Positions 1-8,445 are shown, counted from the stretch's first letter. The stretch is 45,766 nucleotides of DNA from Gracilinema caldarium (GCF_029265695.1 NZ_JAJUHW010000022.1:1-45766), one strand, 5' to 3'. Notes: generated by a model not told the origin, from the letters alone. Program-made: numbers and translations.

Positions 1-282
1 ACCCTGCCCAAGCGGCTCGATTCGGTTGCCATTTTAGGTTCCTGCCTCATCGATTTGCGGCAGGCGGACATTCCGCCCCAGGGGGGCCGCATCGAAGCGG
101 TCGGCATCTTCGGCTCAGTTCAAATCCTTGTGCCGCCGGGCTTAAATGTCAGGGTAAATGGGGTATCAATTTTAGGGTCCACCAGCGGTAATGGGGATAT
201 TGTTGGCGACCCTGCGGCTCCCTGGGTAGAAATAGAAGCGGTCGCCATTTTCGGCAGCGTGGAAGTGAAAGTGAGCAAGTAA
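1..282 (+). CDS. LiaF-like cell-envelope protein, C-terminal part (5' truncated)
   Basis: The frame is open from the first base, so the gene begins before the window. The visible part has three repeats of the type 'LDSVAILGS', 'IEAVGIFGSVQILVP' and 'IEAVAIFGSVEVKV', the beta-rich repeat of the LiaF/YvqF C-terminal domain (DUF2154-like). Family members usually have N-terminal membrane helices and act at the membrane in envelope-stress signalling; that part is not visible here. The internal TTG at 55 is not a credible start because the domain already runs upstream of it. It ends 13 bases before the RidA gene, with that gene's SD in the gap, so the two may be co-transcribed. The domain is fairly sure, the role is not. 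Confidence 0.65.
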   Translation, partial: TLPKRLDSVAILGSCLIDLRQADIPPQGGRIEAVGIFGSVQILVPPGLNVRVNGVSILGSTSGNGDIVGDPAAPWVEIEAVAIFGSVEVKVSK

Positions 283-295
283 AAAGGAGGCATAG

Positions 296-682
296 ATGCA
301 GAAAAATGTTATTAAAACCAACGGCGCGCCTGCCGCAATCGGGCCCTATTCTCAAGGGATTGCTGCAGCGGGGGGCACATTGATTTTTATCTCCGGCCAG
401 CTGCCGGCGGACCCGGAAACGGGGACCTTTGCGGCGGGCGGCATCGGCGGCATGACCCGCCGCTGTCTGGAAAATATCCGTTCTATCCTGGAAGCCTCCG
501 GCGCGAGCCTTTCCAACGTGGTAAAAACCACGGTCTTCCTTACCTCTATGGATGACTTCGCCGAAATGAACAGGGTGTACAGCGAGTTCTTTCCCGCCGA
601 GCCGCCCGCCCGGTCGACCATAGCCGTGGCAGCCCTGCCCAAAGGGGCCCCCATCGAAATTGAGGCAATCGCTGTTTTGTAG
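296..682 (+). CDS. ridA: RidA family enamine/imine deaminase
   Basis: A 128-residue protein of normal RidA (YjgF/YER057c/UK114) length. Family members hydrolyse reactive 2-aminoacrylate and related enamines/imines made by PLP enzymes, as cytosolic trimers. Visible signatures are 'GPYSQG' near residue 16, 'FISGQLP' near 31 and the C-terminal 'PPARSTIAVAALPKGAPIEIE'-type segment; Arg106 matches the substrate-carboxylate-binding arginine of the family and Glu residues at about 121-123 the acidic site. The ATG has a strong SD (AAAGGAGG) at normal distance. The upstream neighbour is an envelope protein and gives no clue to a special role. Confidence 0.93.
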   Translation: MQKNVIKTNGAPAAIGPYSQGIAAAGGTLIFISGQLPADPETGTFAAGGIGGMTRRCLENIRSILEASGASLSNVVKTTVFLTSMDDFAEMNRVYSEFFPAEPPARSTIAVAALPKGAPIEIEAIAVL

Positions 683-685
683 TAA

Positions 686-714
686 TTGACAAGCCAAGTC
701 CATTGGCATATACC
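686..714 (+). promoter_or_regulatory. Promoter for the mgtA leader transcript
   Basis: TTGACA (686-691), 17-base spacer, TATACC (709-714). Start of transcription is expected near 721, giving a leader of about 277 bases before mgtA that contains the 52-codon ORF. The match and spacing are near ideal for the main sigma factor. Confidence 0.75.
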
Positions 715-748
715 TGTACCGATTAAACCAGCATAAGGAGGGATGGAT

Positions 749-907
749 ATGAATGACTCGGATGGCAGTCATAGATGCACACCGATTGTACATGATCTGA
801 ATCCAGACAATTCCGAAGATCCATTGCCGCGACGGTGCGCTCCGATGGCTGGTCATGAATTAAAGAGACATAAGCAGCTTTTGCGCCATTCTGCTGGCAA
901 ATTCTGA
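749..907 (+). CDS. 52-codon leader ORF upstream of mgtA (MgtL-like candidate)
   Basis: A short ORF with a strong SD (AAGGAGGG, 735-742) six bases before its ATG, lying in the 5' leader of the mgtA transcript, 90 bases before the mgtA start. The peptide has an acidic N-terminal half, then 'SEDPLPRRCAP', then a basic tail rich in Lys/Arg/His. Enteric mgtA and mgtCBR transcripts carry short proline-rich leader peptides, and the enteric MgtL peptide as I recall it contains a very similar acidic-Pro-Leu-Pro-Arg-Arg stretch; translation difficulty at such acidic/proline codons in low Mg2+ switches on the transporter. That this ORF works in the same way is inference from position and motif. It could instead encode an unrelated small protein. 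Confidence 0.55.
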   Translation: MNDSDGSHRCTPIVHDLNPDNSEDPLPRRCAPMAGHELKRHKQLLRHSAGKF

Positions 908-997
908 ATCTAAAACGGGTGGGCCAACCGGATTCCCAAAGACTCCTGTCCCTTTTTCACCTCCCGGCCATCACGAACGCCGCATAAGAGGTGGAAA

Positions 998-3597
998 ATG
1001 GCAAAACAAGCACCAACAGAAAATTCGCGTTTCATCAAACTGTGCACTGGCTCGGCCGCAGAATGCTTTGCCGAGCTCGATGCTCTTCCAACAGGCTTAT
1101 CAGAAAAGGAAGCGGAAAAACGGCTCGCCGAATTTGGCAAAAACGAAATCGCTTCAGGCAAGAAAAAGAACTTTTGGGCGGACATGCTGGAACGGTTTTC
1201 GAGTCCCTTGGTTGTTCAGCTCCTCGTTATCGCTCTTGTTTCTGCAATTATTGGTGAAAGCCTTTCATCAATTATTGTAGGGGTTATGATTCTCTTGAGC
1301 GTAGGGCTTTCCTATATACTGGACCAGCGGTCAAACCAGGAAGTGGAAGCCCTGGGGAAACGGGTACAGTCCCGTACTTATGTGCTGCGGGACGGAGCAG
1401 AGACGGAAATAAAAATGTCCGAAGTAGTCCCCGGCGACATTGTCCTTTTACAGGCTGGCGCCATCGTTCCTGCGGATGTACGGATTATCTCTTGCAAAGA
1501 CTTTTTTGTCAGTGAGTCGGCCCTCACCAGGGAATCCATGCCGGTAGAAAAGTCTGCCGCTGTACCCGCGGGAAAGAATATGACCACCCTGGAGCTTCCC
1601 AACGCTTGCTTTATGGGATCCAGTGTCACGAGCGGCACCGCCAAAGCCCTGGTCATCCATACGGGGACAAAAACAGTCTTTGGAAGTCTTTCCCAAAAGT
1701 TGGGAGAAAAACGGGAAGAAACCAGTTTTGATAAGGGCATCCGTTCTTTTACCTGGCTTATGATCCGTTCATGCTCGTGCTTGTCAGCGTGGTATTTGCC
1801 ATTGTAGGCCTTACTAAGGGGAACTGGCTTGAGGCCCTGCTCTTTTCGCTTTCCGTGGCAGTGGGGCTCACTCCGGAAATGCTTCCCATGATGGTTACGG
1901 TGAACCTCGCCAAGGGTGCCCTGGCCATGGCAAAGAAAAAGGTCATTGTAAAAAAGCTCCCAGCCATACAGAATCTGGGGGCCATCAATATCCTTTGTAC
2001 AGATAAAACCGGGACCCTGACCCAGGACCGGGTGTTTCTGGAACACCATGTAGATATCATTGGCAATACCAGCGAAGAGGTCCTTAACTACGCATATCTT
2101 AATAGCTATTTTCAGACGGGATTAAAGAACCTCTTGGACCGGGCGGTTCTAGAGCATGTGGATCTAAATGTTGATGAATGTCGTTTGGTGGATGAGCTCC
2201 CTTTCGATTTCCAGCGGCGCCGTATGTCGGTGATTGTTGAGTACGAAGGAGACAACGTGCTTATCTGCAAGGGGGCCGTGGAAGAAATCTACAGCTGCTG
2301 CACCCATTATCAGATAGATGAAGAAATCTACCCCCTCATCGATATGATCCGGGCCGACCTTTTTGAAGAGGTAGAAAAACTAAACCGTGAAGGCTTCCGC
2401 GTCCTTGGTCTTGCCTACCGGGAATTCACTACGGAGAAAAAGGTCTTTACCACCGCCGACGAAAGCAAATTAATTTTACTTGGTTACATAGCGTTTATGG
2501 ATCCGCCCAAGGAATCGGCCAGGGAAGCGGTCGAGCTCCTTACCAGAGCTGGTGTCCAGGTAAAGGTTCTGACTGGAGATAATGGCCTCGTAACCGGAAA
2601 AGTGTGTGCCGATGTGGGCATAGTATTTGACCGGATTGTAAGCGGCCCCGAACTGGCCCGGATGGACGAAGGTCAGTTCTCCCGGAGCGTTGCGGAGCAT
2701 CAGGTCTTTGTAAAACTGACCCCTGCACAAAAAGAACAGATAGTAAAGGAACTGCGCCGCCAGGGCAATGTGGTCGGCTTTATGGGAGACGGCATTAACG
2801 ACGCGACGGCCCTGAAAGCTGCCGATGTGGGTATCTCTGTAGATTCCGCGGTGGATGTGGCCAAAGAAGCGGCGGATATCGTGCTCCTAGAAAAGAGCCT
2901 GCTTGTATTGGAAGAAGGAATTATTGAAGGCCGGAAAATTTTTGCCAATATCATTAAATACATACGGATGGGCGCAAGTTCCAACTTTGGCAACATGTTC
3001 AGCGTACTCGGTGCAAGCTACCTGCTGTGGTTCCTGCCTATGCAGCCCTTGCAGATATTGACCAACAACCTGTTGTACGATTTTTCCCAAACCGGCATTC
3101 CCTTAGACCGGGTAGATACCGAACAGGTGGCAAAACCGGTCTCCTGGAACATCGGGAACATTAAACGATTTATGATGTTCATCGGGCCTATCTCCTCTCT
3201 CTTTGATTATGCCACCTTCGCTCTCATGTGGTTCTTTTTCAGGACCAGAGAGTTTTTAAATCCCGCCCTTTCTGCGGGTCAACAGGATCAGCTTGCTAAA
3301 CTATTCCAGACGGGCTGGTTTGTAGAATCTCTTTTAACCCAGACGTTAATAGTACATATCATCCGAACCCGGAAAATTCCCTTTATTCAGAGCCGGGCCT
3401 CAGCCCCTATGCTGTTTACCACCCTGCTTGTTATGGCTATCGGCGCCTGGCTCCCATATTCGCCTTTGGCCCCGCTGCTCGGTTTTGTTCCGCTTCCTCC
3501 GGTGTATTTTGTCTGGATTGGACTCTTCCTTGTAAGCTACAGCATTTTGACCCATAAGGTAAAAAGCTGGTTTATCCGCAGATTTGAAGGAGTATAA
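998..3597 (+). pseudogene. mgtA: Mg2+-importing P-type ATPase, frameshifted
   Basis: Two ORFs (998-1807 and 1771-3597) together give a normal MgtA-length P3B-type ATPase of about 866 residues, which imports Mg2+ across the inner membrane. Part one has the N-terminal cytosolic region, the first transmembrane pair and the actuator domain ('PGDIV', 'PADVR'). Part two has the phosphorylation motif 'DKTGTLT', the nucleotide-domain 'KGA', 'TGDN', 'GDGIND' and the C-terminal helices with 'LLYDFSQ'. The frame changes at about 1766-1770: one base is missing where the family reads 'IRFMLV'. In the actuator domain the TGES motif reads Thr-Arg-Glu-Ser (codon 178, AGG). Either the gene is decaying or the base loss is a sequencing error; the Arg change is independent of the frame. 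The start has an SD (AAGAGGTGG). Confidence 0.85.
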
Positions 3598-3599
3598 CC

Positions 3600-4379
3600 A
3601 TGGATACCCTGCTCGATGCCCTCCAGGAGGGGCGGCTTTTTGAATTGCCGGAAAACGACAAGAATCATGCGCTGCAGTTTCTTGCCCATATTATAGAAGC
3701 ATTTCCCCAAATACCCACTGGCACCGATATTGTGGGAAACGTTATGGCCCGGGAAGAGGCCATGAACACCGCTCTTGGTAAAGGCTGGGCCTGCCCCCAT
3801 GCAAGGCTGGAATTCGAAGAAGACCTTATGTGTGTTATTGGCTGGAGCCCCACCGGTATCGATTACGGCGCCCCCGATGGCAAGCCTATTTCGCTCATTA
3901 CCATGTACCTGGTGCCTTCTAACCAGCGGAACCACTATCTGCGGGAAGTGTCCCTCCTTGCGAAGGTTATCAGTTCTTCTCCCGGAATAGATAAACTCGC
4001 TTCTCTTAAAGAACTGAACGATGTCCGTAACTATCTACTGGACCTCATTGCGGCCAGCAAGGAAACGACAGGGCCTGATGCACGGGCAAGGATGATACGG
4101 CTCCAGGCTAAGACGGCGGCGGTGCCCCAGCCTGTGCAGGATCTCTCTCATTTGGTAGTGGAAGCCCTTTCTATTGTTACAGGACCCGGTCTTAAGCCTC
4201 TGGTGTTAACACAGAACCAGGAATTGCTTTCCTATGCCGAAAGTATTGCCGCATTACCCGAACGGCTCGAAACAGATGGCTTTTACCAGAATGGCCGCTG
4301 GCGTATTGTGCGCCGCAACACCGCAGTGTATCAGGGTAACCGGATGGTCTATGATTGCCTGGCCATATCAACGAAATAG
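3600..4379 (+). CDS. PTS EIIA-type (PtsN/Fru-like) domain protein coupled to mgtA
   Basis: A 259-residue cytosolic protein whose first ~150 residues match the PTS EIIA type 2 fold (fructose/mannitol/PtsN family). 'ALGKGWACPHARL' holds the phosphoacceptor His at residue 67, and 'YLREVSLLAKVI' is the usual C-terminal helix. The last ~100 residues ('LKPLVLTQNQELL', 'NGRWRIVRRNTAVYQGNRMVYDCLA') are not a family I recognise. The ATG lies two bases after the mgtA stop, with GGAG in the mgtA tail, so it is translationally linked to the Mg2+ ATPase. PtsN-type EIIA proteins are known to bind and regulate ion-transport components such as TrkA and KdpD in E. coli; a regulatory role on MgtA is inferred from the coupling. 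No EIIB/EIIC lies nearby, which argues against sugar transport. Confidence 0.75.
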   Translation: MDTLLDALQEGRLFELPENDKNHALQFLAHIIEAFPQIPTGTDIVGNVMAREEAMNTALGKGWACPHARLEFEEDLMCVIGWSPTGIDYGAPDGKPISLITMYLVPSNQRNHYLREVSLLAKVISSSPGIDKLASLKELNDVRNYLLDLIAASKETTGPDARARMIRLQAKTAAVPQPVQDLSHLVVEALSIVTGPGLKPLVLTQNQELLSYAESIAALPERLETDGFYQNGRWRIVRRNTAVYQGNRMVYDCLAISTK

Positions 4380-4391
4380 GTCTATAACCAT

Positions 4392-4419
4392 TTGACTGCC
4401 CGCAGGCTCATGCTATACT
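4392..4419 (+). promoter_or_regulatory. Promoter of the MFS gene, leaderless type
   Basis: TTGACT (4392-4397), 16-base spacer, extended -10 TGC-TATACT (4414-4419). Seven bases after the -10 is the A of the ATG at 4426, so the mRNA should begin at or next to the start codon. No properly spaced SD is present. Confidence 0.7.
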
Positions 4420-4425
4420 GGAGAT

Positions 4426-5718
4426 ATGGAACAGTCTAAAAAGCTCGTATTATTAGTGTTGATGGCCCTAATGCTCGTGGTGCTCAATTCCGACGGGCAG
4501 GTTATGGCGCCAACCTTGGCCATTATTGAACAGGAGTTTGGTGTTTCCGACGCTGCGGTCGGTACGATGATGGCCCTCTTTACGGTGTTGGGCGCGGTGG
4601 TTTCATTGCTCTGGGGCTATTTTGCGGACAAGGCAAGCAGAAAATTGCTTTTTGTCTTTTCGGTCCTGATTGGAGAGCTTCCATGTGCTCTTACCGCCTT
4701 TGCACCGAATTGGACGGTGTTCTTTTTCCTCAGGATACTCACCGGTATCGGTATGGGAGCCGCTTTTCCCTTGGTGTTTTCCATACTGGGGGACATCTAT
4801 GACGAAAAGGAACGGCCCTGGGCTTCAGCGATACTCACCGTTTCTTTTGGTATGGGGAACATAGTAGGGGGAGTTCTCGGCGGATTTGTCGGAGCAAGCG
4901 GTAACTGGCGCTTACCCTTCCTCCTCGCGGCCCTTCCCAACATTCCTTTGGTGCTGATCTTCTGGTTCCTCGTGCCGGAGCCTAAGGCTGCCGCAAGCGA
5001 AGAGGCCACAAAAGCACTGGTAGAAGCGGGACTTGTGTATCCCCGGCGTATTAGGCTGGCAGATTATACAGGGCTTTTTAAAATTAAAACCAACGTGTAC
5101 CTGCTTATCCAGGGAATCGCAGGAACCATCCCCTGGGGGTCTTTTTTCTTTCTGAATAAATTCCTTAACGAATACAAGGGGCTTTCTATCGCCGAGGCCA
5201 CCACGGTGTACCTTGTTTTTGGTATCGGTATGGTTATCGGTACCATAGTCGGCGGTATCTGGGGCGGTGCAATATTTAGGAAAAGCGATAAGCAGCTTCC
5301 TGTTTTTTGCGCCCTTACCACCTTTGTAGGCACCGCCCTTACGCTGGGTGTAGTTTTACTGACCCTGCCGCTCCCGATCATCATTCCCCTTGGCTTTTTC
5401 GCAGCCTTCTTTGCTGCCATGACAGGGCCCAATATGCGGACCATGCTGCTCGACGTGAACGTCCCGGAAAACCGCGGCCCCGTATTCTCTATTTTTAACC
5501 TGACCGATAGTCTGGGCACCGGTTTTGGCCGTGCGGTGGCAGGCTATCTCTCGGTAGCCTTTGGTCTCATGGCGAGTCTCGGCATTTCAGTGTCCTTCTG
5601 GATTTTCTGCGGCATTGTGCTTTGGATTACCGCGGCTATTTTCCCGCCGGACAGGCAAGTCTTAAAAGCCACCATGGCCAAAATCGCCGAAGAAATGAAA
5701 CAAAAAAACGCCTACTAA
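4426..5718 (+). CDS. Major facilitator superfamily transporter
   Basis: A 430-residue protein with about twelve hydrophobic segments. The MFS loop 2-3 signature appears as 'GYFADKASRK' near residue 65, and 'RILTGIGMGAAFP' fits helix 4. The fold is close to the spinster/sugar-phosphate-like antiporters often annotated as generic MFS; the substrate cannot be read. It has its own promoter directly before the start codon and is followed by a strong hairpin, so it is probably monocistronic rather than part of the mgtA operon. The ATG at 4426 is chosen because it coincides with the predicted transcript start and puts helix 1 right after a short charged N-terminus. Confidence 0.85.
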   Translation: MEQSKKLVLLVLMALMLVVLNSDGQVMAPTLAIIEQEFGVSDAAVGTMMALFTVLGAVVSLLWGYFADKASRKLLFVFSVLIGELPCALTAFAPNWTVFFFLRILTGIGMGAAFPLVFSILGDIYDEKERPWASAILTVSFGMGNIVGGVLGGFVGASGNWRLPFLLAALPNIPLVLIFWFLVPEPKAAASEEATKALVEAGLVYPRRIRLADYTGLFKIKTNVYLLIQGIAGTIPWGSFFFLNKFLNEYKGLSIAEATTVYLVFGIGMVIGTIVGGIWGGAIFRKSDKQLPVFCALTTFVGTALTLGVVLLTLPLPIIIPLGFFAAFFAAMTGPNMRTMLLDVNVPENRGPVFSIFNLTDSLGTGFGRAVAGYLSVAFGLMASLGISVSFWIFCGIVLWITAAIFPPDRQVLKATMAKIAEEMKQKNAY

Positions 5719-5728
5719 TCTATACATG

Positions 5729-5752
5729 GGGCCATGCGGTGCAGCATGGCCC
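5729..5752. terminator. Bidirectional hairpin between convergent genes
   Basis: A 9-bp perfect stem (GGGCCATGC / GCATGGCCC) with a 6-base loop lies between the convergent MFS and DUF434 genes. A short T-containing stretch (TTCTT) follows on the plus strand. It probably terminates transcription of the MFS gene and perhaps of the opposite one. Confidence 0.65.
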
Positions 5753-5755
5753 TTC

Positions 5756-6427
5756 TTATACATATAAACCTATATCGATAAACTGAGCCTGATACTCGCT
5801 TTCCAGAATATGTCGAGCTAAGTCAAAGATTGGGCTTGAGCTCTTTGTCGCTACGGTAGAATCGGAACTGGCTATGGCGGTTCCCGAAAAATCCTGCAGG
5901 CATAGGTCCGCGTTTGGTACCGTCTCTGTAATTAAAACAAGACTTGTTCGGGAACCGATTTCCTCTAGGACCTCCCTGTGTTTTCCGCTGTGGGATACCG
6001 GCGCATCCAGGTATATAGTGCAGTTTGCTGTTTGCAGCAACAAAAGATATTTGTACAGCAGTTCTGCCGCAAAAATAAAATCCGCTTCGGCTTCGAATCT
6101 GCCGTGGGCGCCCCCTGCATCACGGATCAGGCCGTCGGTGCCAATAAAGAGGGCATGGCCGCGCTTATAGTTAATAAGGGTAAAAAGGACGTTGTATCCA
6201 TCAATCCCAAGACACGAACCGGGCGGCAGATCTGCAAGCAGTTTGCGGTGTATATAATGGGAGCTGTTAATATCCAGCACACCCCGGAACAGGATAAGCC
6301 GTTCAGTCCGGTCAAGCCGGTACCGGTCGCCTACCAGTTTAATGGTGGCATGAACAGGATATCCCTTATCCAGGAGAAGCCGGTAGTCTCCTATGGCCTC
6401 TTGCAGGGCTTCAGAGAGAGCTGTCAT
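5756..6427 (-). CDS. DUF434 domain protein with PIN/NYN-like segment
   Basis: A 223-residue protein. The first ~55 residues match DUF434 ('DYRLLLDKGYPVHATIKLVG', then 'DRYRLDRTERL'). The rest contains 'LGIDGYNVLFTL' (residues ~70-85), a run typical of NYN/PIN-like nuclease folds, and later acidic/serine-rich motifs ('LDAPVS', 'SSDSTV') that fit the companion domain seen in DUF434 proteins. A nuclease role is inference from that motif. The start overlaps the stop of the thioredoxin-like gene by four bases (ATGA), so it is the last gene of a three-gene minus-strand operon. Function unknown. Confidence 0.7.
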   Translation of the reverse strand: MTALSEALQEAIGDYRLLLDKGYPVHATIKLVGDRYRLDRTERLILFRGVLDINSSHYIHRKLLADLPPGSCLGIDGYNVLFTLINYKRGHALFIGTDGLIRDAGGAHGRFEAEADFIFAAELLYKYLLLLQTANCTIYLDAPVSHSGKHREVLEEIGSRTSLVLITETVPNADLCLQDFSGTAIASSDSTVATKSSSPIFDLARHILESEYQAQFIDIGLYV

Positions 6428-6819
6428 GACCCTACGAGACGGCTCATAAAGCCCTGGGCGGCGATAAAATTGCTTGCACTGATGCAGGTGCCATTGCGAT
6501 AGTACCGAACGTAGGGTACATCCCAGTTCTGGAAGGTGTTTTCTTTGAAGGGCAGAAACTCTTCGTACCAGTCTTCTAAGTCATACTCTAAATAGTAGAT
6601 GTGTGCCTTTGCCGCAGCATTGAGGCGGGCATCGACCTCTTCTAAGTAGGATTTCATAAAGCGCCACTGGGGACACCAGCTCTGGGTAAGAATGATGGCC
6701 ACAAAAGGCGCGCTGTTCCGTATCTCCTCTGCAAAATCGCCGTGTGCCATGGCAAAGCGGGCTTCAGCTTCAGTTAGTTTTCGTATCAATTTCCTTATTG
6801 CTCCCGTCTTCTTCAGCAT
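6424..6819 (-). CDS. Thioredoxin-fold protein with CPQW motif
   Basis: About 131 residues. 'VAIILTQSWCPQWRFMKSYLE' gives the beta-strand/active-site helix of a thioredoxin fold, but only one cysteine is present (Cys-Pro-Gln-Trp), so a classical dithiol oxidoreductase reaction is unlikely. 'NWDVPYVRYYRNG' supplies the cis-proline loop. The start is uncertain: the ATG at 6819 is inside the 3' end of the upstream sensor gene; a TTG at 6789 and an ATG at 6750 are alternatives, none with a good SD. The longest frame (to 6897) overlaps the sensor by 128 bases and is unlikely. It sits between the sensor and the DUF434 gene, which it overlaps by four bases. Confidence 0.65.
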   Translation of the reverse strand: MLKKTGAIRKLIRKLTEAEARFAMAHGDFAEEIRNSAPFVAIILTQSWCPQWRFMKSYLEEVDARLNAAAKAHIYYLEYDLEDWYEEFLPFKENTFQNWDVPYVRYYRNGTCISASNFIAAQGFMSRLVGS

Positions 6820-8091
6820 GTTCGTATTTTTCCCGGTAATTATCGGGGAACAGTTTCTTAAAACATTCAGGACAGAGTCCGTGGCTAAAGTCAGCATCGG
6901 TTCTGCTTCCTATATATTGCTCTACTTCCTGCCAGTATCCCTGATCGTCCCGGATTTTTTTACATGAAGCGCAAATCGGCAGGAGGCCGTTCAGGGTTTT
7001 TACCTCCGCCAGGGCCCGCTGCAACTTGCTGATAAGCTGTTCCCGTTCCCGTTCATACTGTTTTTTTTCTGTTATATCATGGAGCAAAAGTATTTTGCCG
7101 TCCTGGGTATCCTCTCCCGAAGTAAGGGGCAAGAGCCGGGTATTATAGGTTTTTATGTCTCCCTGGACAGTCAATTCTATTTCCCCTTCGCGGGCTGTAT
7201 TGGATGTCCATGAAAAACCAGCCCTGTCCATGGCAGACACCAGGGATGAAAAGAATTGTATAGATTTACCGATACTCCGGGATGCGGATACCTGAACAAG
7301 TTTTTCCGCCGCGGGATTCAGGCTTAATACCTGGTTTGTCTTGTCCAGAACAAAAATCGCATCCTCCATGTTATCTATGATCGAAGTCTGAGCGACTGGG
7401 ATAATTTTGAATAAATTAAAATACAAAAAGCTCAGGGAAATAAAGAGGCTTGCTATGGAAAGGGCAAACGGTGTCGGTTCCAGGCCTGGAATGGGAAAGC
7501 GGTCAAAAAGATACAGAAGGTTGGAAGATACGGGGATGAGAGACCCTATCAGAACCATAAGGGCCTGGATTTTAAACATGGATGTAAAATTAAAATATGC
7601 AATCGCAAAGAGCACCACAGCGCCGAGAATGTTTATATAATGATATCCCATAATGAGATACCATGCCCATAGTCTCCAATGTTTGTTTCAGGATCTATGG
7701 CAACCTCGGTCCAGATCTGCCAATGCAGTTCGTTCGTCCATGCAAGTCCTATAGTAAGGATGGGTATTACAAAAACCCAAAACATCCAAGGAAGGGAAAG
7801 TTTAATCCGTTTTTGTAGGCCAAATTCATAGGCAAAAAGGAAGAAAAGAGGAGAAGTAAAAAGAATGCCAAAATAGGAAATCTTGCTCCACAGGTATTTA
7901 AGCTCAACCGTTGCCGCAGCACCTTCAAAAAAGGCGATAAAGGACCAGAACGCGATGGCAATTTCGAGAAAAATTGCCCAATGGGCTGCCAGCGCTTTTC
8001 GGTAACCCCAGAGGAGCAGTATCGAAATAAGAGCCAGCACAGTTGCGCCCATGAGAATCCATAAATAAGGGGGAAATATATATGCTGCCAT
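6770..8091 (-). pseudogene. 7TM-PAS sensor with C-terminal Cys4 module, frameshifted
   Basis: Two overlapping ORFs (to 7633 and from 7651) join into one ~440-residue protein: an N-terminal 7TM sensor of the histidine-kinase-7TM type, a PAS domain ('DAIFVLDKTNQVLSLNPAAEKL' region), a short coiled coil, and a C-terminal module with 'PICASCKKIRDDQGYW' and 'SHGLCPECF', whose two CxxC pairs look like a zinc site. No kinase or cyclase domain is visible. The frame breaks at 7647-7649, where GGGG is expected on the coding strand but GGG is present; restoring one G reads '...ISLWGYHYINILG'. This may be a real lesion or a homopolymer sequencing error. The start at 8091 has a strong SD (GAGGAGG, 5-base spacing). 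It heads the operon with the thioredoxin-like and DUF434 genes. Confidence 0.75.
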
Positions 8092-8197
8092 AGACGCCTC
8101 CTCTGCCGGGCTAAGCACTGCACTCTAGATATAAGGTAGATTATTTACATCAACAAGACAAGATCCGTATTTATGACTATCAGCCTGCTTTTGAGCA

Positions 8198-8226
8198 TTG
8201 ACTTCCATAATAGAAAAGCCTATCTT
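8198..8226 (+). promoter_or_regulatory. Promoter of yjfB-like gene, leaderless type
   Basis: TTGACT (8198-8203), 17-base spacer, TATCTT (8221-8226). The A of the ATG at 8233 is seven bases after the -10, the expected transcription start. There is no purine-rich SD before the ATG. Confidence 0.55.
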
Positions 8227-8232
8227 TGATAC

Positions 8233-8424
8233 ATGGATATTCAGCGGCTTTCTATGGATATGGCCCAGACAAGATTACAGGACCAGGTTGGAACCAAGGT
8301 GATGAGCATAGCTTTAGGGCAGGCTAAAGAACAGTCCGCCGCATTGCTCAAATTGATGGACAGTGCTAACCTGCCTGCCGTAACAGACCCCGCTCTGGGG
8401 AACCAGGTAAATCTTTTAGTCTGA
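8233..8424 (+). CDS. YjfB-like putative motility protein
   Basis: A 63-residue protein matching the YjfB family in length and pattern: 'MDIQRLSMDMAQTRLQDQVGTK' at the N-terminus, a central 'VMSIALGQAKEQSAALLKLMD' helix, and a short C-terminus ending 'GNQVNLLV' (family: 'G..iDi.V'). YjfB-like proteins are found in motile bacteria, where some are expressed with late flagellar genes; the molecular function is not known. No flagellar gene is nearby. Start choice is supported by the -10 box placing the transcript start at this ATG. Confidence 0.75.
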   Translation: MDIQRLSMDMAQTRLQDQVGTKVMSIALGQAKEQSAALLKLMDSANLPAVTDPALGNQVNLLV

Positions 8425-8445
8425 GTTATTAAGATCCGCCTATCG

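Noticed and set aside
149-856. 235-codon minus-strand ORF across ridA
   Set aside because: It is antisense to two recognised proteins and has low-complexity, non-protein-like composition.
908-997. M-box or other Mg2+ riboswitch before mgtA
   Set aside because: The 90 bases after the leader ORF are too short for an M-box and show none of its conserved blocks. The leader-ORF model fits better.
1760-1810. Programmed frameshift in mgtA
   Set aside because: No slippery heptamer or downstream pseudoknot is evident, and MgtA proteins are not known to need one.
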